The notes under the pieces were generated by a model. It was given only the letters and a program-made list of their open reading frames with translations. It was not told the origin of the DNA and searched no databases. The position numbers were made by a program, and so were the translations under genes. A stretch of 64,000 nt of DNA from Ruegeria sp. PrR005 (lineage in GTDB: Bacteria > Pseudomonadota > Alphaproteobacteria > Rhodobacterales > Rhodobacteraceae), in assembly GCF_010500245.1 (NCBI RefSeq), contig NZ_JAAGOX010000011.1, positions 248,001 to 312,000 of the forward strand, in the 5' to 3' direction. Shown in pieces: positions 48,484 to 56,851 of this stretch (within the stretch, counting starts at the first letter, position 1; each line of letters starts with the position of its first letter).

Positions 48484-48491
48484 AGCAACGG

Positions 48492-49640
48492 ATGACCGAG
48501 GAACAGTTTTCTTCCTATCACCCCCCACTCCCACCCACCACGGAAGAGGACCGGTTTTCGTGGCTCCGCCTTTTGCGCTCGCGCAGAGTTGGCCCGACAA
48601 CGTTTCGCCGACTGATGCACGAGAATGGCACGGCGCAGAACGCGCTGGCCGCGCTGCCCGAAGTGGCACGTGCCGCCGGGGTCGAGGGCTATGAAATATG
48701 CCCACCCGGTGTTGTCGAAGCAGAGCTCAAGGCCGCAAAGGCCGCGCATGCGCGGCTTTTGTGCCTGGGTGATGCCGAGTATCCGCCTCACCTGGCCAAT
48801 TTGACCGATGCGCCTCCGGTTCTGTGGTTGATCGGCGATGCGACCTTGTTGCGCCGCCCGATGATCGCGCTGGTCGGCGCACGCAACGCCTCGTCGCTCG
48901 GCACCCGCATGGCGCGGGCGCTGGCGCAGGATCTGGGCGCGGCGGGCTATGTCGTGGTCTCGGGGCTGGCACGCGGTATCGACACCGCCGCGCATCTCGC
49001 CGCGCTGCCCAGCGGGACCATCGCGGTGATGGCTGGAGGTGTTGACACGATCTATCCCGCCGAGAATACGCATCTGGCCGGTGACATCGCGCGGCAGGGG
49101 TTGCGCCTGTCGGAACAACCGATGCGCCTGGCGCCACAGGCGCGCCATTTCCCGCGCCGCAACCGCATCATCTCGGGCCTCGCCCAGGCAGTGGTGGTGG
49201 TCGAGGCCGCCGCCAAATCCGGCAGCCTGATCACAGCGCGCGATGCGTTGGATCAGGGGCGCGAGGTGTTGGCAGTGCCCGGCCACCCATTCGATGCCCG
49301 CGCCGCTGGTTGCAACATGCTGATCCGCGATGGCGCCCATCTCGTACGCAATGCCGAGGATGTAATCGCCGCCTTGCCAGCCATTGCGTCACCAGAGCCG
49401 CTGCCCGACCTGTGTGATCTGATGCAACAGTCGCCACCGCCGCCGAAACGCAGCCTGCGCGAAACCACGCAACTGCACAGCCAGATCCTCGACCGGCTCG
49501 GCCCGTCGCCGGTGGCCGAGGATCAGCTGATCCGCGACCTCGCCGCCAGCCCGGGCGAGGTTGCCCCGGTATTGGTCGACCTGGAACTGGATGGTAGGAT
49601 CAACCGGCAGGCAGGCGGGCTGCTGTCGCGCGTCAACTGA
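48492..49640 (+). CDS. dprA: DNA-processing protein DprA
   Basis: 382 aa. An N-terminal SAM-like/helical part, the Rossmann DprA core with IALVGARNASSLGTRMARALAQDLGAAGYVVVSGLARGIDTAAH near residues 127-170, then RNRIISGLAQAVVVVEAAAKSGSLITA and LAVPGHPFD, and a C-terminal winged helix (about 320-382). It loads RecA onto incoming single-stranded DNA during natural transformation, and is present in many bacteria not known to be competent. Lies upstream of topA, a common order. Confidence 0.96.
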   Translation: MTEEQFSSYHPPLPPTTEEDRFSWLRLLRSRRVGPTTFRRLMHENGTAQNALAALPEVARAAGVEGYEICPPGVVEAELKAAKAAHARLLCLGDAEYPPHLANLTDAPPVLWLIGDATLLRRPMIALVGARNASSLGTRMARALAQDLGAAGYVVVSGLARGIDTAAHLAALPSGTIAVMAGGVDTIYPAENTHLAGDIARQGLRLSEQPMRLAPQARHFPRRNRIISGLAQAVVVVEAAAKSGSLITARDALDQGREVLAVPGHPFDARAAGCNMLIRDGAHLVRNAEDVIAALPAIASPEPLPDLCDLMQQSPPPPKRSLRETTQLHSQILDRLGPSPVAEDQLIRDLAASPGEVAPVLVDLELDGRINRQAGGLLSRVN

Positions 49641-49803
49641 CACTCTGCAAGCGCGCGCGCACGGCCATTTCCGGCCGGGTCGGCGGGTAACAAATCTCAG
49701 AATACCTGTGTCCAAACAGCACCGATTGACAATCGGGGCTTGCGCCCCACATGTTGCCCCGCCATAGAACGCGCCGTGTCCGATGAATGAGGTTGTAAGC
49801 TAA

Positions 49804-52425
49804 ATGCCTGTTGTTGTTGTAGAATCCCCTGCCAAGGCGAAAACGATCAATAAATATCTCGGCTCGGACTACACGGTTCTGGCATCTTATGGGCATGTGC
49901 GCGACCTGCCGGCCAAGGACGGATCGGTCGATCCCGAGCATGATTTCGACATGACCTGGGAGGTCGCCGCCGACAGCCGCAAGCATGTCAAGGCAATCGC
50001 CGACGCCCTTGCCGAGGACAACGAACTGATCCTCGCCACCGACCCCGATCGCGAGGGCGAGGCGATCAGTTGGCACTTGCAGGAGGCGCTGACCAAGCGC
50101 CGCTCGATCAAGAAGGGCACTGCCGTCAGCCGCGTCACCTTCAACGCCATCACCAAGGACGCGGTAACCAAGGCCATGCAGAACCCGCGCCAGGTCGACA
50201 TGCCGCTGGTCGAGGCCTATCTGGCCCGCCGCGCGCTGGATTATCTGGTGGGCTTCAACCTGTCGCCCGTGCTGTGGCGCAAGCTGCCCGGCGCGCGCAG
50301 TGCGGGCCGGGTGCAATCGGTCTGCCTGCGCCTGATCGTCGAGCGCGAGATGGAGATCGAAGCCTTCAAACCGGTGGAATACTGGTCGGTCAAGGCGTTG
50401 CTGGAAACGCCGCGCGGCCAGGTCTACGAGGCGCGGCTGGTCACGCTGGCGGGCAACAAGCTCGACAAGATGGACATTTCCAACGCCACCCAGGCCGAAC
50501 TGGCGGTGCAGGCGATCACCAGCCGCGCGCTGAGCATCCAGTCGGTCGAAGCGAAACCGGCGGCGCGCAACCCCTCGGCGCCCTTCATGACCTCGACCCT
50601 GCAACAAGAGGCCAGCCGCAAGTTCGGCATGGGCGCGCGCCACTGCATGAGCGCGGCGCAGCGCCTCTACGAGGCCGGGCACATCACCTATATGCGGACC
50701 GACGGCATCGACATGGCACCCGAGGCGGTCATGGCAACGCGCGACGCCATTGCTGAGCGGTTCGGGGCCGAATACGTGCCCGACAGCCCGCGCATGTACA
50801 AGAACAAGGCCAAGAACGCGCAAGAGGCGCATGAATGTATCCGCCCCACCGACATGCGCAAGGATACCGCCGCGCTGAAGCTGAAAGACGAGGATCAACG
50901 CCGCCTTTATGATCTGATCTGGAAACGCACCATCGCCTGTCAGATGGCCGCCGCCCGGCTGGAGCGGACCACGGTCGAGATCGGCAGCGCCGATGGTCAG
51001 GTCGGCCTGCGCGCCACTGGCCAGGTGGTGCTGTTCGACGGGTTCCTGCGCGTCTACGAAGAGGGGCGCGACGATGTCGAGAATGACGAGGACAAGCGCC
51101 TGCCTCAGATCTCGACGGGGGAAAAGGCGGTCTTTGCCAAGGCCTCGCTGGCCGATCAGTTCGCCAAGGCGACCGGCGACGCCCCACTGACCGAGGGTTC
51201 CAAGGTTGCCAAAGAGGCGATCCTGTCCGAAAACGAGGCGGTACTGGCGCTGCAACACCACACCCAGCCGCCGCCGCGCTATACCGAGGCGACTCTGGTC
51301 AAGCGGATGGAAGAGCTGGGAATCGGCCGGCCCTCGACTTATGCCTCGGTCATCACCACGATTCAGGACCGCGAATATGTCCGCAAGGACAAGAACCGGC
51401 TGATCCCCGAGGAAAAAGGCCGGATCGTCACCATCTTCCTGCTGAACTTCTTCCGCCAGTATGTGGGTTACGAGTTCACCGCCAATCTGGAAGAGCAGCT
51501 TGATGACGTCAGCGCCGGATCGCGCGATTACAAAGACTTGCTCGGCCGGTTCTGGCGTGATTTCTCGGCGGCGATCAGCGAGACTTCGGAACTGCGTATC
51601 TCTGAAGTGCTCGACAAGCTGGACGAGGCGCTGGCGCCGCAGCTCTATCCGCCGCGCGCGGATGGGTCCGATCCGCGGATCTGCCCCAAATGCGGCACCG
51701 GCCAGTTGCATCTGAAAACCTCGCGCACCGGCGGTTTTGTCGGTTGTGGCAACTATCCCGAATGCCGCTATACCCGCCCGCTCAGCGGGGATGCAGACGA
51801 GGGTGGCGACAGGGTACTGGGTGAGGATGCCGGAGACGAGATCTGGCTGAAGTCCGGACGCTTCGGCCCATATGTTCAGCGCGGTGAGGTCAGCGAAGAA
51901 AACAAGAAGCCCCCCCGCGCCAGCCTGCCCCGAGGCTGGTCGGCCGATGATCTTGATCTCGACAAGGCGCTGATGCTGTTGAACCTCCCTCGCGAGGTCG
52001 GCGCCCATCCCGAAGATGGTGAAATGATCGAGGCCGGGATCGGTCGGTTCGGCCCCTATGTCAAACACGGATCGCTCTATGCCAACCTCAAGGAAGTCGA
52101 CGAGGTCTTTACCATCGGCATGAACCGGGCGGTCGAGGTACTGGCACAAAAGGCCGCTGGCCGCGCCGGGCGGGGTGCTGCGGCAACCCCGCTAAAGGAA
52201 CTTGGCGAACATCCGGAACTGGGCGGGGCAGTCAACGTCCTCAGCGGACGTTATGGGCCCTATGTCAAGTGGGACAAGGTCAACGCGACCCTGCCCAAGG
52301 ACGTGGAGCCGGCGGATGTGACGATGGAGATGGCGGTACAACTGATCGCGGCAAAAGCCACGAAATCTGGAAGCGGTAAAAAGACTGCGAGAAAAGCCGC
52401 GCCCAAGAAAGCCGCTAAATCCTAA
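49804..52425 (+). CDS. topA: DNA topoisomerase I (type IA)
   Basis: 873 aa. Toprim domain (MPVVVVESPAKAKTINKYLG at the start and LATDPDREGEAISWHL near 80), the strand-cutting Tyr in HITYMRTDGIDMAPE near residue 296, and one zinc ribbon (CPKCGTG ... CGNYPECRY, about 625-655). The C-terminal part has GRFGPYVQ/GRFGPYVK/GRYGPYVK repeats instead of the extra zinc ribbons of E. coli, and a Lys/Ala-rich tail. It relaxes negative supercoils. A GAGG box precedes the ATG at 49804. Confidence 0.97.
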   Translation: MPVVVVESPAKAKTINKYLGSDYTVLASYGHVRDLPAKDGSVDPEHDFDMTWEVAADSRKHVKAIADALAEDNELILATDPDREGEAISWHLQEALTKRRSIKKGTAVSRVTFNAITKDAVTKAMQNPRQVDMPLVEAYLARRALDYLVGFNLSPVLWRKLPGARSAGRVQSVCLRLIVEREMEIEAFKPVEYWSVKALLETPRGQVYEARLVTLAGNKLDKMDISNATQAELAVQAITSRALSIQSVEAKPAARNPSAPFMTSTLQQEASRKFGMGARHCMSAAQRLYEAGHITYMRTDGIDMAPEAVMATRDAIAERFGAEYVPDSPRMYKNKAKNAQEAHECIRPTDMRKDTAALKLKDEDQRRLYDLIWKRTIACQMAAARLERTTVEIGSADGQVGLRATGQVVLFDGFLRVYEEGRDDVENDEDKRLPQISTGEKAVFAKASLADQFAKATGDAPLTEGSKVAKEAILSENEAVLALQHHTQPPPRYTEATLVKRMEELGIGRPSTYASVITTIQDREYVRKDKNRLIPEEKGRIVTIFLLNFFRQYVGYEFTANLEEQLDDVSAGSRDYKDLLGRFWRDFSAAISETSELRISEVLDKLDEALAPQLYPPRADGSDPRICPKCGTGQLHLKTSRTGGFVGCGNYPECRYTRPLSGDADEGGDRVLGEDAGDEIWLKSGRFGPYVQRGEVSEENKKPPRASLPRGWSADDLDLDKALMLLNLPREVGAHPEDGEMIEAGIGRFGPYVKHGSLYANLKEVDEVFTIGMNRAVEVLAQKAAGRAGRGAAATPLKELGEHPELGGAVNVLSGRYGPYVKWDKVNATLPKDVEPADVTMEMAVQLIAAKATKSGSGKKTARKAAPKKAAKS

Positions 52426-52432
52426 GCTGCAC

Positions 52433-52456
52433 TGGCCCGGCTTTGACGCCGGGCCA
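52433..52456 (+). terminator. Intrinsic terminator after topA
   Basis: TGGCCCGGC (52433-52441) and GCCGGGCCA (52448-52456) with a 6-nt loop, followed by TTTCATT, 8 bp after the topA stop. Confidence 0.8.
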
Positions 52457-52555
52457 TTTCATTAGGTAGAAATACCCCCTGTTGCACGGCTCATTGACTC
52501 CGCGCTGACGCGGCGGCAAAACCGGCGCAATCACCAAGTCTTTGGGGGAGTTTCC

Positions 52556-53260
52556 ATGAAGAAAGTCTATGCCAACGCCACCGAAGCACTCGACGGGGTG
52601 CTCCGGGATGGCATGTTGATCGCGGCCGGAGGGTTCGGCCTGTGCGGCATTCCCGAATTGCTGCTTCAGGCGATCAAGGAATCCGGCGTCAAGGATCTGA
52701 CCTTTGCCTCGAATAATGCCGGCGTCGACGATTTCGGCATCGGCATCCTGTTGCAGACCAAGCAGGTCAAGAAGATGATCAGCTCTTACGTGGGTGAGAA
52801 TGCCGAGTTCATGCGCCAGTACCTCTCTGGCGAGCTGGAACTGGAATTCAACCCGCAGGGCACCCTGGCCGAGCGTATGCGCGCCGGCGGCGCGGGCATC
52901 CCGGGCTTTTATACCAAGACCGGTGTCGGCACCGTCATCGCGGATGGCAAGGAGCACAAGGATTTCAACGGTCAGACCTATATCCTCGAGGAAGGCATCT
53001 TTGCCGACCTGTCGATCGTCAAGGCTTGGAAAGCGGACGAGACCGGCAACCTGGTATTCCGCAAGACCGCGCGCAACTTCAACCTGCCCGCCGCGACCTG
53101 CGGCAAGATCTGCGTAGCCGAAGTGGAAGAGATCGTGCCGACCGGCTCGCTCGACCCTGATTGCATCCATCTGCCCGGCATCTATGTGCACCGCCTGATC
53201 CAGGGCGAGCATGAAAAACGCATCGAGCAGCGCACCGTGCGCAAGAAGGAGACCGCATAA
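52556..53260 (+). CDS. scoA: Succinyl-CoA:3-ketoacid CoA-transferase subunit A
   Basis: 234 aa. CoA-transferase family I alpha subunit: [22 protein letters not shown] near the N-terminus, [14 protein letters not shown], and [17 protein letters not shown]. With ScoB it moves CoA between succinyl-CoA and acetoacetate, or acetyl-CoA and butyrate-type acids, in ketone-body use and polyhydroxybutyrate turnover. The ATG at 52556 has GGGGGAG upstream. Stop overlaps scoB (TAATG). Confidence 0.94.
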   Translation: MKKVYANATEALDGVLRDGMLIAAGGFGLCGIPELLLQAIKESGVKDLTFASNNAGVDDFGIGILLQTKQVKKMISSYVGENAEFMRQYLSGELELEFNPQGTLAERMRAGGAGIPGFYTKTGVGTVIADGKEHKDFNGQTYILEEGIFADLSIVKAWKADETGNLVFRKTARNFNLPAATCGKICVAEVEEIVPTGSLDPDCIHLPGIYVHRLIQGEHEKRIEQRTVRKKETA

Positions 53261-53889
53261 TGGCTTGGGACCGCAACCAGATGGCCGCCCGTGCGGCACA
53301 AGAGCTTCAGGACGGTTGGTATGTGAACCTCGGCATCGGCATTCCGACGCTGGTCTCGAACTACATCCCCGAAGGCGTGAATGTGACCCTGCAATCGGAA
53401 AACGGCATGCTGGGCATGGGTCCCTTCCCGTTCGAGGGTGACGAAGATCCCGACCTGATCAATGCGGGCAAGCAGACCATCACCGAACTGCCGCAAACCG
53501 CCTATTTCGACAGCGCAACCTCTTTCGCGATGATCCGCGGCGGCAAGATCGCCATGGCGATCCTGGGCGCGATGGAAGTGGCCGAGAACGGCGACCTGGC
53601 GAACTGGATGATCCCCGGGAAGCTGGTCAAGGGCATGGGCGGTGCGATGGACCTCGTGGCCGGTGTTGGCCGCGTGGTCGTGGTGATGGACCATGCCAAC
53701 AAGCACGGCGAGTCGAAGGTGCTGAAGGAATGCACCCTGCCGCTGACCGGCAAGGGCGTGGTCGATCGCATCATCACCAACCTTGGTGTGCTGGACGTGG
53801 TCGAAGGCGGTCTGAAAATCGTTGAACTGGCCGACGGCGTCAGCGAAGAGGAATTCCGCGCCGCGACCGAGGCAACGCTGGTCAACTGA
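53260..53889 (+). CDS. scoB: Succinyl-CoA:3-ketoacid CoA-transferase subunit B
   Basis: 209 aa beta subunit. The catalytic Glu is in [12 protein letters not shown] near residue 47, after [15 protein letters not shown], and the C-terminal part has [21 protein letters not shown]. Starts one base inside the scoA stop; they form an obligate pair. A strong terminator follows. Confidence 0.95.
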   Translation: MAWDRNQMAARAAQELQDGWYVNLGIGIPTLVSNYIPEGVNVTLQSENGMLGMGPFPFEGDEDPDLINAGKQTITELPQTAYFDSATSFAMIRGGKIAMAILGAMEVAENGDLANWMIPGKLVKGMGGAMDLVAGVGRVVVVMDHANKHGESKVLKECTLPLTGKGVVDRIITNLGVLDVVEGGLKIVELADGVSEEEFRAATEATLVN

Positions 53890-53908
53890 TCGACGCAGGT
53901 ATTGTGAC

Positions 53909-53932
53909 AGGCCCGCCCGAACCGGCGGGCCT
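53909..53932. terminator. Intrinsic terminator after scoB (shared with convergent gene)
   Basis: AGGCCCGCC (53909-53917) and GGCGGGCCT (53924-53932) with a 6-nt loop, followed by TTTCTATT. The convergent lytic transglycosylase ends at 53936. Confidence 0.85.
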
Positions 53933-53935
53933 TTT

Positions 53936-54781
53936 CTATTGCATGGCCGTGAACACGCAGCCGTCTGTGATCAGTTGCGGTGGGGTCGCGCACAGGCTGC
54001 GGGCCACCTGGTAGGCGGCCAGAACCTTTGGCACATAGTCCCGGGTCTCGGCAAAGGGCGGAACACCGCTGTGCTGGCGTACGGCCCCCTCGCCCGCGTT
54101 GTAACCGGCCAGAACCATCACGGGATCGCGCCCGAATTCTCCCATCAGCCAGTTCAGGTACTTGACACCACCTGCGATGTTCTCATCCGGAGACAGGCTG
54201 TCGGATACGCCAAAGCGCGCGGCCGTAGCAGGCATCAGTTGCATAAGCCCTTGGGCACCTGCCCGGCTGACGGCATCGGACCTGCCCGCCGATTCCACCG
54301 CGATCACCGCTAGGACAAGGGCCGGGGAAACTTCGGTCCCGATGGTCGAGCGTAAAATCGAACGCCCCTGCGCCCGGGCGATCTCCTGCAGGGTCTGCAT
54401 GCGCGGGGCATCCACCCCACCGCCTGACAAAGTCACAAGTATCTCGTCGATTCGACCCGGGGCCGACTGATCCAGCGCCGGCGATACCTTGTCCCAGAAC
54501 CAAGCATATCGGCCTTGCTTGTCGGGTGCCGGCAGGCTGGCGGCAATTGCGGTCTCAGCCGGTTCAGAGTCCTCGATGGGCCGTGCGCGGCCGCCGACCG
54601 GCGCCAATGCGTGTTCTTCGGCCGTGATCTGAACATCCACGCGCGGGCGGCTTCCAGGCGCCGGAGCCTTGATCCGTTTGGGTTTTACCTCGGGAAAAGG
54701 TGCCGGGGTGTCTGCCAAAACAACCATAGGCGGCGCCACCAGGGCGATTCCCGCAATCATCACGATGTATCTGAGGTCCAT
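53936..54781 (-). CDS. Lytic transglycosylase (SLT domain), secreted
   Basis: 281 aa from the ATG at 54781 (GAGG upstream). A signal peptide (residues 1-23, ending VVLA), a proline-rich linker (about 25-60), then an SLT domain at the C-terminus with the catalytic Glu in VIAVESAGR near residue 178, GLMQLMPATAARFG and LAGYNAGEGAV. It cuts peptidoglycan glycan strands. It lies beside the Tad pilus locus and diverges from it, so it may open the wall for the pilus; that is inference from position. Confidence 0.88.
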   Translation of the reverse strand: MDLRYIVMIAGIALVAPPMVVLADTPAPFPEVKPKRIKAPAPGSRPRVDVQITAEEHALAPVGGRARPIEDSEPAETAIAASLPAPDKQGRYAWFWDKVSPALDQSAPGRIDEILVTLSGGGVDAPRMQTLQEIARAQGRSILRSTIGTEVSPALVLAVIAVESAGRSDAVSRAGAQGLMQLMPATAARFGVSDSLSPDENIAGGVKYLNWLMGEFGRDPVMVLAGYNAGEGAVRQHSGVPPFAETRDYVPKVLAAYQVARSLCATPPQLITDGCVFTAMQ

Positions 54782-55133
54782 CTGCTCGCCTCTAGATATG
54801 TTTTTTTCCCGGTTTGTGCGCAACAACGGCGCCAAAAGCCAGAAAAACCTGCCCAAATACGGCGATTTTGCCTCATTTGAAGCCTTTTGGCATCGGCACA
54901 ACCATTAGGCGTAACTTCCCGAAACATTCTTTTCTTTATAAATCAACTACTTACAAGAAAAGTGTGGGAAAAGTTAAATTCAGGCAGAAAATTTCTGGTT
55001 TTGGCCCAAATCCTGCCACGGCTGACCGGCAAATATACACCCATACCGCGACGGACATGAGCCAACGAGAGAGAGCAGGTTCAGACGGACGGCGAGGTTG
55101 AGAAAATCTTGTGATCCTTAGGAGGGACTAACC
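54782..55133. promoter_or_regulatory. 352-bp divergent region upstream of the Tad pilin operon
   Basis: No gene is seen. It lies between the lytic transglycosylase (minus) and the first pilin (plus) and is AT-rich from about 54900 to 55010. It must hold the start of the Tad transcript. The pilin ribosome site TAGGAGGG is at the right end (55121-55128). I see no clear -35/-10, FNR or sigma-54 site. Confidence 0.6.
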
Positions 55134-55358
55134 ATGATCAAGTTCATCAAAAACTTCCGCAAAGACGAAGATGGCGCAGTGACCGTTGACTGGGTCGTGC
55201 TGACCGCAGCTGTCGTGGCCCTGGCCGCCGTCGCTTACAACGGCATCTCGTCCGGCACCAACACCCTGTCGCAGGCAATCAATACCGAGATGGGCACTGT
55301 GAACCCGGATGCAGGCGCAATCGGCGGCACCAGCGGCACCAGCGGCACCGGCGGCTAA
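55134..55358 (+). CDS. Flp-type pilin-like protein 1 (Tad pilus)
   Basis: 74 aa. Short basic leader ending in DEDG, then AVTVDWVVLTAAVVALAAVAYNGI, the hydrophobic helix of a type IVb pilin. Cleavage by the prepilin peptidase would fall after Gly (G|A). At +5 and +6 the residues are Asp and Trp where classical Flp pilins have Glu and Tyr. The tail is Gly/Ser/Thr-rich with repeated GTS units from 9-bp DNA repeats. Strong ribosome site; the first gene of the Tad block, so probably the major pilin. A terminator-like hairpin follows, which could raise its level over the rest. Confidence 0.85.
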   Translation: MIKFIKNFRKDEDGAVTVDWVVLTAAVVALAAVAYNGISSGTNTLSQAINTEMGTVNPDAGAIGGTSGTSGTGG

Positions 55359-55382
55359 TCGGCTGACAAGCTAAATCAAAAC

Positions 55383-55419
55383 GGGGCTGCGTCTTACTGA
55401 AAAGACGTGGCCCTTTTTT
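55383..55419 (+). terminator. Terminator or attenuator after the first pilin gene
   Basis: GGGCTGCGTCTT and AAGACGTGGCCC pair with two mismatches around a short loop, followed by a T6 run (about 55413-55419). Likely limits transcription beyond the first pilin gene. Confidence 0.65.
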
Positions 55420-55447
55420 CTGGAACCGACGCGATGGAGGTACTGCC

Positions 55448-55636
55448 ATGCTGAAACGCTACAAGCTCTTCGCAAGAGAAGAAGACGGCGCCGTCACGGT
55501 CGACTGGGTGGTCCTGACCGCCGCGGTCGTGTCCCTGGCCGGGATAGCCTATTCGGCAATCAATGGTCCGACCGGGGACGTCTCGTCAGCCGTTTCCAAT
55601 GCCGTCGGGGGGATGACCGTAGACAGTGGTCTCTGA
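55448..55636 (+). CDS. Flp-type pilin-like protein 2 (Tad pilus)
   Basis: 62 aa. Same plan as the first pilin: leader ending REEDG, then AVTVDWVVLTAAVVSLAGIAYSAI. The first 14 residues after the cut are identical to those of pilin 1, so the two come from a tandem duplication or share a strict constraint. The C-terminus differs and lacks the GTS repeats. A GGAGG box precedes the ATG at 55448. It may be a minor pilin. Confidence 0.82.
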   Translation: MLKRYKLFAREEDGAVTVDWVVLTAAVVSLAGIAYSAINGPTGDVSSAVSNAVGGMTVDSGL

Positions 55637-55806
55637 CCCTGTCTGAGCCTTGCTGAAAAGAGACCGCAATTGTCCTCAATCGGCAAACAACCAACAAGTT
55701 CGGACCCATATTCTGACACAATTTCCGGTCAGAAATATCAAGTTGCTCCCCGCAGGTGTCGGCGATCGGTCTGACGTTCGGGCGGGTACGGAAAAGAGGT
55801 GATAGG

Positions 55807-56664
55807 ATGCGAGCAGTATTTGGACTGGTTCTGATCGTGGGCGTCGCACTCGCCGGAGGTGCGGTGATGATGGCCCGAAACTACATTTCGGCATACCAGA
55901 GCGAGCTCGCACGCGAACGCCAGGCGCGCGCCCAGATCGTTCCGACGCAGGAAGTGATCGTTGCGGCACGCCCATTGCGCTACGGTGAACGCCTCACGGA
56001 AAAAGACGTTCGGATGGTAAAATGGCCCGTCAATTCCATCCCCGAAGGCACTTTCACGGATGCCGCCAAGCTTTTCTCGGAACGGGAGGAAGACAACCGG
56101 TTTGTCTTGCGCGCCATCGAGAAGGATGAGGCAATCATGGCCGTCAAGGTGACAAAGCCCGGCGAGGATGCGGGTTTGACCTCGCAGCTCGAACGCGGCA
56201 TGCGCGCCTTTGCGATCAAGGTTGACGTCGCTTCCGGCGTGTCGGGGTTCTTGCGTCCGGGTGACCGCGTCGATGTCTATTGGACCGGCGGATTGAATGG
56301 CGCTATCGAAGGTATTCGTGGTGAAATCACCCGCCTGATCCAAAGCAGCATTCAAATCGTGGCCGTCGATCAGTCTGCGGGCGGCGACGTGACCGGCGCG
56401 ACCATCGCGCGAACAGTGACGGTTGCCGCGCGTCCCGAACAGGTCGCAGCACTGGCCCAGGCGCAAACGACCGGCCGCCTGTCGCTGGCCCTGGTTGGTA
56501 TCGATGATGACACCGTGGTCTCGGTCGTCGAGGTCAACCAGCGCAGCCTTCTCGGTCTTGGAGAGCTGCAATCGGCTCCGGAAGTGGTGGAAGAAAAAGT
56601 TTGTACAATTCGAACCCGTCGGGGTGCGGATGTCGTCGACATCCCGATCCCCTGCACGAATTGA
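55807..56664 (+). CDS. cpaB: Flp pilus assembly protein CpaB
   Basis: 285 aa from the ATG at 55807 (GAGGTGATAGG upstream). One N-terminal membrane helix (RAVFGLVLIVGVALAGGAVMMA), an SAF domain near residues 40-110 (VIVAARPLRYGERLTEKDVRMVKWP) and the RcpC/CpaB domain with FLRPGDRVDVYWTGG. It helps outer-membrane secretin function. A terminator-like hairpin lies between it and cpaC. Confidence 0.93.
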   Translation: MRAVFGLVLIVGVALAGGAVMMARNYISAYQSELARERQARAQIVPTQEVIVAARPLRYGERLTEKDVRMVKWPVNSIPEGTFTDAAKLFSEREEDNRFVLRAIEKDEAIMAVKVTKPGEDAGLTSQLERGMRAFAIKVDVASGVSGFLRPGDRVDVYWTGGLNGAIEGIRGEITRLIQSSIQIVAVDQSAGGDVTGATIARTVTVAARPEQVAALAQAQTTGRLSLALVGIDDDTVVSVVEVNQRSLLGLGELQSAPEVVEEKVCTIRTRRGADVVDIPIPCTN

Positions 56665-56684
56665 CACCCGGTTCGACACCACTC

Positions 56685-56716
56685 AAACGACCGTGCCCAG
56701 GCGCGGTCGTTTTTGT
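56685..56716 (+). terminator. Intrinsic terminator between cpaB and cpaC
   Basis: AAACGACCG (56685-56693) and CGGTCGTTT (56704-56712) with a 10-nt loop and a following T-run. It would cut read-through from the pilin/cpaB part to the rest of the locus, so cpaC may have its own promoter in 56720-56850. Confidence 0.75.
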
Positions 56717-56851
56717 CTTGTTGCTCAATCCACACATAAAGACCGGACCCAAAAGCATTGATTCTTGCAAAAAATCGGCAAGTCGCGCACACTAAACCAA
56801 AGAGCGGGCAAAAAGACCCGCGCGTGAGGCGTGATCGGAAAGGCAGGTCAC

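Noticed and set aside
49633-52149. 838-codon open frame on the minus strand opposite topA
   Set aside because: It is a shadow of topA caused by high GC at third positions. The translation is rich in Arg, Gly, Ala, His and Gln and has no domain; topA is intact and has all its motifs.
54814-55101. 95-codon frame upstream of the first pilin
   Set aside because: No ribosome site, no homology, AT-rich promoter-like DNA; more likely the leader of the Tad operon.
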